This document shows, one piece after another, positions 1 to 8,278 of a stretch of 37,444 bases of DNA (position 1 is the first letter of the stretch; every line of letters starts with the position of its first letter). Both the position numbers and the translations under genes were made by a program. The stretch spans positions 1-37,444 of the forward strand of contig JALSID010000440.1 of the NCBI GenBank assembly GCA_026981825.1, read 5' to 3'. The stretch comes from Planctomycetota bacterium (GTDB taxonomy: Bacteria; Planctomycetota; Planctomycetia; JALXBF01). The notes under the pieces were generated by a model. That model saw only the letters and a list, made by a program, of their open reading frames with translations. It made no database searches and was not told the DNA's origin.

Positions 1-774
1 ACGCTGTACCGTGAACACCCCCTCGCTCTGCCCAGAAAAGACGCTGAGCCAGTCTGCCCCCATACGGCGCGATAAGCGGAGCCGATCACGGAGATAATCG
101 AAACCGAGCTCCTTGGCCGTCACATAGGTTACGTCGCACCGGTAAGCACGGTGCCGATCGCGATCGTCCATCCCCGACACAATGCAACCCACCGTCAGCC
201 CCAACGCCCGATAGACAGGTCCCATCCACTCGGCGTCGCGCTGGGCGAGGTAATCGTTTACGGTGACGATGTGGACACCACGACCCGTCAGTGCGTTCAG
301 GTAGGCAGGAGCCACGGCAACCAGCGTCTTTCCCTCTCCCGTCTCCATTTCCACAATGCAGCCGTTGTGAATGGCAATCCCCCCGAGCAGTTGCACATCG
401 TAAGGCCGCATTTCGATCGTGCGCCGCGCCGCTTCCCGAACCAGGGCGAACGCCTCGGGGAGAAGCCGATTCAACGGGACCCCTTCCCCCGCTCGCCGCC
501 GCAGCTCCCGACTGTACTGGAGGATTTCCACCGTCGAGAGCGACCGCATCCTGTCCTCGAGCGCATTGATGCGGTAGACCTCAAGCGACCAGCGACCGCG
601 CCGCCGAGTCATCGGCCCGCCGAAAAGAGCGCGGATCCAGTTCCGCAGCCGCGAGCCAAGCCGCTTGCGGGTGGCTAATTCCCGAATCTGAACCGGATCG
701 GTGCCCGGGGCGCGATGGTGCAATTCGCTGTCCCGCTGCTCCATTGTGCCGGCCGAGACTCCACCATCCGACAT
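1..774 (-). CDS. secA: SecA-type preprotein translocase ATPase, N-terminal 258 residues (3' end outside window)
   Basis: SecA is the cytosolic motor ATPase that drives unfolded preproteins through SecYEG. The frame is open from the ATG at 774 to the window edge, so only the N-terminal 258 residues are visible. They hold the hallmark stretch [10 protein letters not shown] (about residues 123-132), the Walker A METGEGKT (143-150), then VNDYLAQRD (about 172-180) and GFDYLRD (about 224-230), all in SecA order. About 60 basic, low-complexity residues ([16 protein letters not shown]) precede the conserved part, and [12 protein letters not shown] stands where most SecA proteins have TNNEFGFDYLRD. 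These differences suggest a divergent or second SecA, but the rest of the protein is needed to judge. The only ATG upstream of 774 is followed at once by a stop, which supports the chosen start. It diverges from the Trm112-like gene. Confidence 0.9.
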   Translation of the reverse strand, partial: MSDGGVSAGTMEQRDSELHHRAPGTDPVQIRELATRKRLGSRLRNWIRALFGGPMTRRRGRWSLEVYRINALEDRMRSLSTVEILQYSRELRRRAGEGVPLNRLLPEAFALVREAARRTIEMRPYDVQLLGGIAIHNGCIVEMETGEGKTLVAVAPAYLNALTGRGVHIVTVNDYLAQRDAEWMGPVYRALGLTVGCIVSGMDDRDRHRAYRCDVTYVTAKELGFDYLRDRLRLSRRMGADWLSVFSGQSEGVFTVQR

Positions 775-1081
775 GATCAACTCTCACATTGCTTCCGTTG
801 CCTGTCACACCGCACCAACCAAACGATCGCAACGCCGGCAGCCATCGGGTCCCCTTTAAAGAATACTCGGCCCAATCAACCGCCCGGGCCGCACCTCGGC
901 GCCACAGGCTCAATCGGGCTGCACCGCTTCTGCCGCCCGAACCGGCATCCGCCCCGGTTCGGGTGGCGCAGCACGCTTTCTGCCCGCCACCGACCACCTT
1001 GCATCACCAACGACGAACGGCATAATAGAACGTGCAGCGCTACGGTGTCAGCGATCAAACGCGGATACGCGGGAGCGGAAC
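775..1081. other. Divergent intergenic region with a strong hairpin
   Basis: This 307-bp spacer separates secA (-) from the Trm112-like gene (+). It holds one long inverted repeat, 932-945 paired with 954-967: a 14-bp stem with one G-U pair on the + strand and the loop CATCCGCC. No T-run follows it and no known + gene ends before it, so a terminator role is unsupported; it could shape a leader transcript or bind a protein. A candidate promoter for the + gene lies at 999-1026. I see no small gene here. Confidence 0.5.
999..1026 (+). promoter_or_regulatory. Candidate sigma-70-like promoter for the Trm112-like gene
   Basis: TTGCAT (999-1004), a 16-bp spacer, then CATAAT (1021-1026). The -10 matches 5 of 6 consensus bases and the -35 only 3 of 6. 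A start of transcription near 1033 would give a leader of about 49 nt before the GTG at 1082. Confidence 0.35.
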
Positions 1082-1333
1082 GTGTCGGCAGAGCAAAAGA
1101 ACAGCAATCAAGAACTGCCCATCCCCAAAGACCTACTCGAGATCCTGGTCTGCCCAATGGGCAAAGCAGAACTCCGACTGGAAGGCGACAAGCTCATCTG
1201 CACCCGGTGCGGGCCGGCGTTTCGGATCATCGACGGTATACCGAACATGCTCATTGAGGAAGCAGAATTACCCCCGGGAATCCAATCAATCGAAGAACTG
1301 CCGTGCGTTAAGGAAGGGGATGCAAAACTGTGA
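1082..1333 (+). CDS. Trm112 family small zinc-ribbon-like protein
   Basis: This 83-residue protein has the Trm112/UPF0434 (YcaR-like) layout: LLEILVCPMGKAEL, a short beta-hairpin, LICTRCG and IIDGIPNML. Eukaryotic and archaeal Trm112 proteins activate methyltransferases; the bacterial role is poorly defined. The usual fold carries two CxxC pairs. Here the first is reduced to CPMG (one Cys), while the second (CTRC) is intact, so a four-cysteine zinc site cannot form in the standard way. The start is GTG at 1082 with a purine-rich GGGAGCGGA just upstream. It stands alone, divergent from secA, and ends 83 bp before the MurQ fusion, so the two may be co-transcribed. Confidence 0.85.
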   Translation: MSAEQKNSNQELPIPKDLLEILVCPMGKAELRLEGDKLICTRCGPAFRIIDGIPNMLIEEAELPPGIQSIEELPCVKEGDAKL

Positions 1334-1416
1334 CGAGTTTTGCCTCCCCGTTGTTGCGCCGTACCTCGTGATCCGACGCCCCCGATAATGGAGGGTACGC
1401 ACCGCCAGGCTTAGCC

Positions 1417-3351
1417 ATGCGCGCCAAGCACCCGCAGATCGACCCCCGACTTCTCGCGATCGATCACCTCACCACCGAAGCGCAGAATCCCGCTTCGCTC
1501 GAGCTCGACCGCCTTACACCGCTGGAAATCGCCTATCTCATGAACGAAGAAGATGGTCGGGTTGCATCGGCGGTGCTGGAGGCCGTGCCGGAGGTCGCGA
1601 TAGCGATCGAACGGATCGCTTCCGCCTTCCGCTCCGGTGGTCGGCTCATCTACGTGGGCGCCGGCACATCCGGCCGTCTCGGTGTATTGGATGCCGCCGA
1701 ATGCCCCCCCACGTTTGGGACTCCTCCAGAGATGGTCGTGGGGGTCATCGCAGGGGGCTACGGCGCGCTCGTCCGCGCCGTAGAGGGGGCCGAAGACCGA
1801 CCCGAAGATGCCGCCCGAGATCTGGACGCACTACAGCTCAGCTCACGAGACGTGGTCTGCGGCATCGCAACGAGCGGGCGAACGCCATACGTTGTGGCGG
1901 CACTTCAGCACGCCCGCTCCCGGGGGTGCTTCACCATTGGGATCGCATGCAACCAGGATGCTGCCCTGCGAGACGAATGCGACCTGCCCATCGTTGCCGT
2001 TGTGGGCCCGGAAGTGCTCAGCGGATCCACGCGGCTCAAGGCAGGCACCGCTACCAAGCTGATCCTCAACATGCTCACCACCGGTGCGATGGTCCGCATC
2101 GGAAAGACCTACGGCAACCTGATGGTGGACCTGAAAGCCACGAACCTCAAGCTCCGGTTGCGCTCGATCCGCATCGTCTCCCAACTCCTCGACATCGACC
2201 GCGACCGGGCCGAGCAGTTGCTGGAAAGCTGCGACTGGGAAGTGAAGACCGCGCTTGTGGCCGGGAAGCGCGGCTGTTCCCCCCAGGAGGCACGCCACCT
2301 GCTCCAGCAAGCCGGTGGCCACGTGCGACTTGCTCTGGGGGAAGGTAGCCAGCACCACCGCAGGCTGCCCGCGGGAAGCCGCCTTGTGGCCGGGATCGAC
2401 GGGGGTGGCAGCAAAACCCGCGCCATCCTCGGTGCCGTCCTGCCCGATGGCACGGTCCAGGTGCTGGCCACGGCATCCTGCGAAGGATGCAACCCGAACC
2501 TCTATGGGCCGGCAGCCGCCGCGCGCACGATCGTCCGCGCCGTTTGCGAAGCCGCCCGTCAGGTGGGAGCCGAACTACCCCTGGAGCTGCTGTACTGCTG
2601 CGTAGCAGGCGCCGGAGCAGAACGCCAGCGAACGAGCCTGGCACGAATTCTCGCCAGAACCCGCCTCGCTCGGGCGACCACCATCGCAACCGACGCCGAC
2701 GCGGTCTTCGCCTCCGCACGTCTGAACACGGGCCTCTGCATCATCGCAGGCACCGGCTCCTTCGCCGAGGCTCGCTACAGCGACGGTTCGCGGGCAGTCG
2801 CAGGCGGGTGGGGTTGGGCAGTAGGCGACTCCGGCAGTGCAGCCGACCTGGGACGAATGGCGCTGAAGCGAACCTGCCGGCGACTCGAAACAGGCGCCCC
2901 ACTGACGGAGCTGGACCGCCGACTCCTGCAAACTCTCGAAGTAGAGGAGACGGAAGCACGGGCGGGCTTGCGGCAGGCGCTCTACGCAGGAGGCCGGGAC
3001 GCCACCGTACGCACGCTCGCGTCAGTTGCCCGCGCCATAACGGAAGCGGCAGAAGAGGGCGATGACGAAGCGCGTAGCCTGTTAGCCGCGGCCGCCGAAC
3101 AGTTGGCCGATCTGGTGCAGCCGCTTGCGGCTCGCTTCGGCAACGACCAGTGGCATCTGATCGTGTCAGGTGGGCTTTTCCAGCACAGCAGCGCCCTGCG
3201 ACAGCTTTTTGTCCAAGCTCTAAACGACCGCCACCTGCGCAATTTCGTCCTCGTCAACGTGGATGACCCAACGCGCGGAGCATTCGATCTCGCCGTCGAA
3301 CAGCTCCGCCGCAATCTCTCCCTCAAAAAAGACGCAGAACACGACACGTAA
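1417..3351 (+). CDS. murQ: Fusion of N-acetylmuramic acid 6-phosphate etherase (MurQ) and BadF/BadG-type amino-sugar kinase
   Basis: Residues about 1-310 are MurQ, a cytosolic SIS-fold enzyme that cleaves the lactyl ether of MurNAc-6-phosphate to give GlcNAc-6-phosphate and D-lactate. Seen: YVGAGTSGRLGVLDAAECPPTFG-type signature split around residues 79-101, with E95 and E126 (in VEGAED) at the 31-residue spacing of the two catalytic glutamates of E. coli MurQ. Residues about 323-644 form a BadF/BadG/BcrA/BcrD (NAGK-like) kinase: GIDGGGSKTRAIL (phosphate 1), IIAGTGSFAEAR (phosphate 2), GGWGWAVGDSGSAADLGR and LIVSGGLFQHSSAL (nucleotide site). Normal MurQ is about 300 residues, so this is a true two-domain protein. 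The inferred kinase substrate is MurNAc (as for Tannerella MurK) and possibly GlcNAc, making one protein that runs two successive salvage steps. GGAGG at 1390 is rather far from the ATG. The gene converges on the NamZ operon. Confidence 0.93.
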   Translation: MRAKHPQIDPRLLAIDHLTTEAQNPASLELDRLTPLEIAYLMNEEDGRVASAVLEAVPEVAIAIERIASAFRSGGRLIYVGAGTSGRLGVLDAAECPPTFGTPPEMVVGVIAGGYGALVRAVEGAEDRPEDAARDLDALQLSSRDVVCGIATSGRTPYVVAALQHARSRGCFTIGIACNQDAALRDECDLPIVAVVGPEVLSGSTRLKAGTATKLILNMLTTGAMVRIGKTYGNLMVDLKATNLKLRLRSIRIVSQLLDIDRDRAEQLLESCDWEVKTALVAGKRGCSPQEARHLLQQAGGHVRLALGEGSQHHRRLPAGSRLVAGIDGGGSKTRAILGAVLPDGTVQVLATASCEGCNPNLYGPAAAARTIVRAVCEAARQVGAELPLELLYCCVAGAGAERQRTSLARILARTRLARATTIATDADAVFASARLNTGLCIIAGTGSFAEARYSDGSRAVAGGWGWAVGDSGSAADLGRMALKRTCRRLETGAPLTELDRRLLQTLEVEETEARAGLRQALYAGGRDATVRTLASVARAITEAAEEGDDEARSLLAAAAEQLADLVQPLAARFGNDQWHLIVSGGLFQHSSALRQLFVQALNDRHLRNFVLVNVDDPTRGAFDLAVEQLRRNLSLKKDAEHDT

Positions 3352-3596
3352 AGCTCTGCCCCACCCCCCGGCGGGTGGCCCCCTCGCCCGCATTGGCCCT
3401 CGTCGTCAGCCAAGCCGCAACACGGCGTCCCAAGAACTTCTGCTCCGTGGGCAAGTGCCCCCCTGCACACCAACGTAGACGATTCCGTTTCGGCCGTTCG
3501 CCCGTTCGACTTGCCCAAAAACGGGCACCTGGTCCCCCTGCACGGCGAAGTACGGACCTGCCGACTTACCATAGACGCATCTGATACGCAGTTGAG

Positions 3597-4799
3597 CTAA
3601 GGACCAGTGCTGAACCGTAGCAGCTTAGGGGGGCTGCTCGCACGCAAGCGCCTGGCCACCTGCTCGGCCTGCTCCATCACCCGTAGCACGTTTTCGCCCA
3701 GGATCTTGCGCACGTCCTGCTCGCTGTAGCCCCGCTTCAGCAGCCCAGCAACGAGGTTTGGAAACTTCGACACGTCTTCCAGACCGACCGGCGTCGAGGA
3801 GATCCCGTCGAAATCCGAGCCGATTCCGACGTGGTCCACTCCGGCAACCTTCGCGATGTGGTCGATGTGATCGAGAACCTGATCCAGAGTGGCTCGCGGC
3901 AGGTCCCTCGTCTGGCGCTCGCGCAGCAACTTTGCCGCCTCAGGATGCACGAAACCGCTGAAGAAGTTCACCATCACCACGCCGCCGTTCTCCCTGAGCT
4001 TTTCAAGCACGTCGTCCGGGACATTGCGAGGATGCGGCGCGATCGCGTACGCGCTCGAGTGGGACGCGATCACCGGAGCTCGGGCGATGCGGAGCACGTC
4101 GCGCATCGTCTCGTGCGAGACGTGCGAAATGTCCACGAGCATACCCAGGCGGTTCATCTCCAGTACCACCGCCTCGCCAAATGGAGCTAGCCCACCATGT
4201 TCGGGTTCGTCCGTACAGGAATCGGCCCAGTCCGTGTTTCGGCTATGTGTGAGCGTCATGTACCGTACGCCCAGCCGATGCAGCATGCGCAAGACGGCCA
4301 AGGAGTTCTCAATGCAATGCCCCCCTTCTGCTCCGATGAGCGACGCGATCTTACCTGCTTTCGCGATCCGCCGTACATCGTCCGCCGTGCGGGCAAGCTC
4401 GAACGTATCCGGGTACCGCTCGATCATGCGGTACACCGTATCGATTTGCTCCAGAACCGTTCGACAGGCGACGCCGCGGTCACCATATTGCACGGGCACG
4501 TAGACCGACCAGAACTGCCCCCGTACACCTCCTGCTCGCAATCGGGGAATATCCGTATGCCCGAAGGGTAGCCGCTGGCTGATCTCATACCGGGCAAAGT
4601 CACCATCGGCGCGCTGCCGTACCGCCCACGGCAGGTCGTTGTGACCATCGATCAAAATGGAGCTCGCCAGGATAGCCCGCGCTCGCTCCAGTAGTTGGTC
4701 TTCACCCGCCGAAGCGGCCATTTGCGGAATACCCGAAAAGAGAACGATTCCCACAAAGCAGGTCCACACCGTCCGTGCCGGCGGCGTGCACTCGGGCAT
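3597..4799 (-). CDS. Membrane dipeptidase (renal dipeptidase-like, peptidase family M19), secreted
   Basis: M19 enzymes are binuclear zinc dipeptidases of the amidohydrolase fold. Seen in this 400-residue protein: the HxD metal motif DGHNDLP (H53, D55), a bridging-Glu motif GAEGGH, the two-histidine stretch DISHVSH, ASHSS, and IGSDFDG near the C-terminus. The N-terminus (about 30 residues with WTCFVGIVLFSGIP and AASA) is a Sec signal peptide, so it acts outside the inner membrane. An upstream GTG at 4832 is in frame, but the ATG at 4799 has GGGGAT close before it and begins exactly at the signal peptide. It is the last gene of the minus-strand NamZ group, 74 bp after namZ. In that setting hydrolysis of dipeptides from peptidoglycan stems is a reasonable inference; the exact substrate is not visible. 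Confidence 0.93.
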   Translation of the reverse strand: MPECTPPARTVWTCFVGIVLFSGIPQMAASAGEDQLLERARAILASSILIDGHNDLPWAVRQRADGDFARYEISQRLPFGHTDIPRLRAGGVRGQFWSVYVPVQYGDRGVACRTVLEQIDTVYRMIERYPDTFELARTADDVRRIAKAGKIASLIGAEGGHCIENSLAVLRMLHRLGVRYMTLTHSRNTDWADSCTDEPEHGGLAPFGEAVVLEMNRLGMLVDISHVSHETMRDVLRIARAPVIASHSSAYAIAPHPRNVPDDVLEKLRENGGVVMVNFFSGFVHPEAAKLLRERQTRDLPRATLDQVLDHIDHIAKVAGVDHVGIGSDFDGISSTPVGLEDVSKFPNLVAGLLKRGYSEQDVRKILGENVLRVMEQAEQVARRLRASSPPKLLRFSTGP

Positions 4800-4873
4800 G
4801 GTAATCCCCGTTCGCTGGTTCCAGTGAGACACCGCTGCTATCCAGAGACGCGCCAGAACCGGACGCGTTGCCG

Positions 4874-6247
4874 TTAGTATAGCAACGCACGTCTCCGTCG
4901 CATCCGAAACTCTTCACACTCCTCCCGGCAGTGCTCCATCATCGCGTCCAAAGAAGCCCCCCTTCGCAGCAACCCCAGCAGCTTCCGGTCCGCCAGCAAA
5001 CGACCGTAGCGATCCATGTCCCACTGCTCGCGGTGGGTTAGACGGAGGGCACGGGCGATCGCAAGCCCGGTGCGGACCGGTTCGAACGTGGAACGATCGG
5101 TAACGATAACTTCCAGACCTTCACACTCGGAGCCGGCGTATTTGCTCGATGTGGGGGTAAACTTCACCGGCACGAAGACGACTCCGGCCAGATTCTCGCC
5201 GTCCAGTTGGCGGAGCAGGCGATGCGCATCCAGCCACGGAGCCCCGAACCGCTCGAAAGGCGTATCTGTCCCCCTGCCTACGCTCAGGTTGGTCGTTTCC
5301 AGCAGGCCGATGCCCGGGTACAGGAGCGCCTGGCGAAGGGACCGCATGTTCGGCGAGGGATTCACCCAAAAGCGTTCCGTAGCGTTGTAGTACATCCCCC
5401 TCTGCCAGCCCTGCATCCGCACTACATGCAGGCGAACCTGGGGGTAGCGCTCCAGCCTGTAGAGGTTCGCGATTTCCCCCACCGTCATGCCGTGCCGAAT
5501 GGGGATCGTATGGAACCCAACGAAGCTCTCCAATCCCTCGTCCAGCACGGGTCCTTCCACCGCCACGCCGTTGATCGGATTGGGCCGGTCCAAGACCACG
5601 ATCTCCTTGCCAAACTGCTCCGCCGCCTCCATGCACAGTCCAAGCGTCGAGATGTACGTGTAGAACCGACACCCGATGTCCTGGATGTCAAAGACCAGCG
5701 TGTCTACCCCCTCAAGCTGTGCCGCTGTCGGCTTGCGGCGGCGGCCGTACAGGCTGTAGACCGGCAAACCGGTTCGCGGATCTCGCATGTCTTCCACGGC
5801 CCCTTCCGCCTGGCCACGGAACCCGTGCTCAGGCGTGAAGATCGCTACCAGGTTGACTTCCTTCGCCTCGTGCAGCACGTCCACGATGTTCCGGCCATCT
5901 GCGCTGAGAGCGGTGTGGTTGGTCACGACCGCCACACGTTTGGAGCGAAGTAGCGCGAACCGGCTCGCGATCAACCGATCCAGACCAACCAGCACGCGCG
6001 GTTGCAGCCTCTGCGGATGCGGTGACAAAAGCGCGTTGGAACTGCCATCCCAGGCCAGGCTCGGCCCGCAGTTGCACAAAACGGCCAACGCCCCTAGAAG
6101 GACGGAGTGCCATCGAACCGCCCACGGGTAGCCGCGGTATCTCCCAACCACCTCTGCCGCCGAACTCCACTTCCGCCTTCGGTCCGCACGTGCTCCGTGA
6201 CGAAGAACAGGTACGTCAATCCCTTGCATGCGAGGCGCATCGACCAT
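4874..6247 (-). CDS. namZ: DUF1343 family exo-beta-N-acetylmuramidase (NamZ/YbbC-like), secreted
   Basis: The family (CAZy GH171) removes MurNAc from the non-reducing ends of peptidoglycan fragments; the characterised member is B. subtilis NamZ (YbbC), encoded beside murQ and murP. The 457-residue protein shows the family blocks in order: VAVVTNHTAL, FTPEHGFRG, VYSLYG, FDIQDIGCRFYTYIST, VLDRPNPI, PNMRS, YPGIGLLETTNLSVGRGTD and PFERFGAPW. A hydrophobic stretch (SVLLGALAVLCNC, about residues 48-60) follows an unusually long basic N-terminus, suggesting a signal peptide with a long n-region; no in-frame start lies nearer to it than M7. The start at 6247 is only 4 bp beyond the symporter stop, so translational coupling is likely. 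Cell-surface or periplasmic action fits the neighbouring importer and dipeptidase. Confidence 0.93.
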   Translation of the reverse strand: MVDAPRMQGIDVPVLRHGARADRRRKWSSAAEVVGRYRGYPWAVRWHSVLLGALAVLCNCGPSLAWDGSSNALLSPHPQRLQPRVLVGLDRLIASRFALLRSKRVAVVTNHTALSADGRNIVDVLHEAKEVNLVAIFTPEHGFRGQAEGAVEDMRDPRTGLPVYSLYGRRRKPTAAQLEGVDTLVFDIQDIGCRFYTYISTLGLCMEAAEQFGKEIVVLDRPNPINGVAVEGPVLDEGLESFVGFHTIPIRHGMTVGEIANLYRLERYPQVRLHVVRMQGWQRGMYYNATERFWVNPSPNMRSLRQALLYPGIGLLETTNLSVGRGTDTPFERFGAPWLDAHRLLRQLDGENLAGVVFVPVKFTPTSSKYAGSECEGLEVIVTDRSTFEPVRTGLAIARALRLTHREQWDMDRYGRLLADRKLLGLLRRGASLDAMMEHCREECEEFRMRRRRALLY

Positions 6248-6251
6248 GGTA

Positions 6252-7700
6252 TTACTCGTCTGCTTGAGTAGCCCTACCGTTGTCCGACGTCCCCGTCAGC
6301 AGTGCGGTGGCCAGACCTGCCCCCCAGGTGGCCAGCATACCAATCGCTGTAAACCAGGGGAACGCAAGCGGAGTGCTCAGCCAGAGCAGGAACACGAACC
6401 CGCTGCCCAATACCAACGCAGACACGGCCCCCTTGTCATCCACCGTTCGAGTCCGCGCCAGTATCAGTAAGCCCAGGACGACACCCGTTGTAAGGGCGGC
6501 CACACTCAAGATCGGCCGGATTAAGGGGGCGGAAGAGGATAAGAGGTGCACGGCCGCCAGAGCCACGCCTACCTGGACCGCGCCTGCGGCAACGCTCGCC
6601 AGTCTGCTGGAACTGGGCGGGGCAGCGTGCGAGTCGCGCCGACAGAGGAAATCGCCCACGACAGCAGAGGCAATCGAGTTGATCGAGCTGGACAGCGTGC
6701 TCATCGCGGCGGCCAAGATCGATGCAACGATAACCCCCTTGATGCCGATGGGCATCTCCTCGAGGATGAAGGCAATCAGGAGATCCTCACCGCGCGCTCC
6801 ATCAGGCACGCGGCGCCCCAGGTGGTGCCAGAGCCCCAGTCCCACCAAAAGGAACAGGCCGAACTGGGCAAAAACACAGATGCCGCTCAACGACACCACC
6901 CACCGCGCTTTCCGGGCCGAACCGGTGCAGAGATAGCGTTGCACCATCATCTGATCGGCGCCGTGCGTTGCCGCGGAGAGGAAAGCGCCCCCGACCACGC
7001 CCGACCAAAACGTGTACGTTTCGGTCAGATCGAAGCGAAAGTCGAGAAGGCGTAGCTTGCCCGCCGAGGCTGCGGCGGTTAGGATGCCGGCCAGGCCCCC
7101 CGGCGAGTCCGCACTCATGATCAAAATGGCCAGCACGGCACCGGCCAAATAGACCACAAGCTGGATGGCATCGGTCCACAGAACCGAGCGAATGCCGCCG
7201 ATTGTGGCGTAGAGCACGGTCACCGCGCCTGTGACCAGGATGGCCACGTCAAGCGACACTCCGAGCATCTTCTGCACGAGCAGGGCGGTCAGGAACAATC
7301 GAAGACCGTCGGCCACGCTCCTGGTGGCGATGAACAGCCCGGAAGTCGCTCGTTGCGTCACCACGCCGCATCGCGAGCGAATGACCTGGTACAAGGTGAC
7401 GTGCTCGCCTGCAAACAAAAGGGGCACGATCCAGAACGCCACGCCCAGACGGCCGACGATATAGCCAAGCGGCAGTTGCAGGAACCTGAGGTCACCGCGC
7501 AGAGACTCGGCCGGCACACTCAGGAACGACACCGCACTGGTCTCGGTCGCGATCAGGGACAGGAGCGCAAGCGGCACCCCCACCTGACGGCTCCCCAGAA
7601 AGTACTCGTCCGCGCTCGCATTCCGACTGCGCAGAAGCAGCCCCACCAAGACCGTGAGCGCAAGGAAGCTGCCCAGAACAATCCAGTCGAGGAAGCTCAT
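6252..7700 (-). CDS. Sodium:solute symporter family (SSS) transporter
   Basis: A 482-residue integral membrane protein with about 13 hydrophobic segments. SSS features: the N-terminal helix with DWIVLGSFLALTVLVGLLL, then SADEYFLGSR (family pattern for the first cytoplasmic loop), TETSAVSFLSVPAE in the second helix, YATIGGIRSVLWTDAIQ (a strong SSS signature), ATHGADQMMVQRYL, and AAAMSTLSSSINSIAS (sodium-site helix 8 type). SSS members couple sodium entry to uptake of sugars, amino acids or acids. Sequence alone does not give the substrate; its place directly upstream of namZ and near murQ-kinase makes MurNAc or a muropeptide fragment the leading guess. As no PTS is seen, import would be unphosphorylated, which fits the need for a cytosolic sugar kinase. 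Confidence 0.93.
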   Translation of the reverse strand: MSFLDWIVLGSFLALTVLVGLLLRSRNASADEYFLGSRQVGVPLALLSLIATETSAVSFLSVPAESLRGDLRFLQLPLGYIVGRLGVAFWIVPLLFAGEHVTLYQVIRSRCGVVTQRATSGLFIATRSVADGLRLFLTALLVQKMLGVSLDVAILVTGAVTVLYATIGGIRSVLWTDAIQLVVYLAGAVLAILIMSADSPGGLAGILTAAASAGKLRLLDFRFDLTETYTFWSGVVGGAFLSAATHGADQMMVQRYLCTGSARKARWVVSLSGICVFAQFGLFLLVGLGLWHHLGRRVPDGARGEDLLIAFILEEMPIGIKGVIVASILAAAMSTLSSSINSIASAVVGDFLCRRDSHAAPPSSSRLASVAAGAVQVGVALAAVHLLSSSAPLIRPILSVAALTTGVVLGLLILARTRTVDDKGAVSALVLGSGFVFLLWLSTPLAFPWFTAIGMLATWGAGLATALLTGTSDNGRATQADE

Positions 7701-7888
7701 CCGAACCGGCTCACACGATCAGCTTTACACCCTTTGCGCGGGCCCCGCCGGGCGACGAAGGCAAGCTTGCAAGAGGGTCGAAGCTCTACCGGGGAACGTT
7801 CCCTGGGTGCCGCCGACGACGAGGGCTGCCTCATCTGCGCTTACTGGACGCTCCCGTCCCAACCGTTGCCCGCGAACGTGCCGGCGTG

Positions 7889-8191
7889 CTATCCGGTCTC
7901 GATGTCAAACACGAGCACATCGTCCAGGTGTTCGAAGATCAGGTCCTTGACACGTTCATGCTCCGGGTGCGGGAGGTACCGATCCCGCGCCTCGGCCGAT
8001 TCGAAGGTCATGATGAACCCGTGCGTGTATCCCTTGTTCAAGCCCTCGGGGCTCGCGTTCGGCCCCCATGCGAAGTAGAGAATGCCGGGAATCTTGTCCT
8101 TGAGCGCCGCCAGCTCCTCGAAAAGTTCCCGGATCTTCTGATCCAGAGTGCCCGATTTGAACTTGAACAGGACTACGTGTTGCACTGCCAT
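7889..8191 (-). CDS. Dabb family (stress-responsive alpha/beta-barrel) protein
   Basis: A 100-residue cytosolic protein with the Dabb (dimeric alpha-beta barrel) pattern: MAVQHVVLFKFK at the N-terminus, a helix with LFEELAALKDKIPG, then YFAWGPNASPEGLNKGYTHG and FIMTFESAEARDRYLPHPEH, ending in DVLVFDIETG. Members form small ferredoxin-like dimers; a few act in olivetolic-acid-type cyclisation or stress response, but most have no known activity. The ATG at 8191 has AAGGAAGG before it; a longer in-frame start at 8278 has no such site and adds an Arg-rich tail. It lies 87 bp after the uronate-isomerase-like gene and 188 bp before the symporter, in the same direction. Confidence 0.88.
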   Translation of the reverse strand: MAVQHVVLFKFKSGTLDQKIRELFEELAALKDKIPGILYFAWGPNASPEGLNKGYTHGFIMTFESAEARDRYLPHPEHERVKDLIFEHLDDVLVFDIETG

Positions 8192-8278
8192 GGCCAACCT
8201 TCCTTTATCGCAACTCCCACCCGCACGGGTTCGTGTCCGCCGCCTCCCCCCAACGCCAGCCACGAGTCGGGAGGCCAA

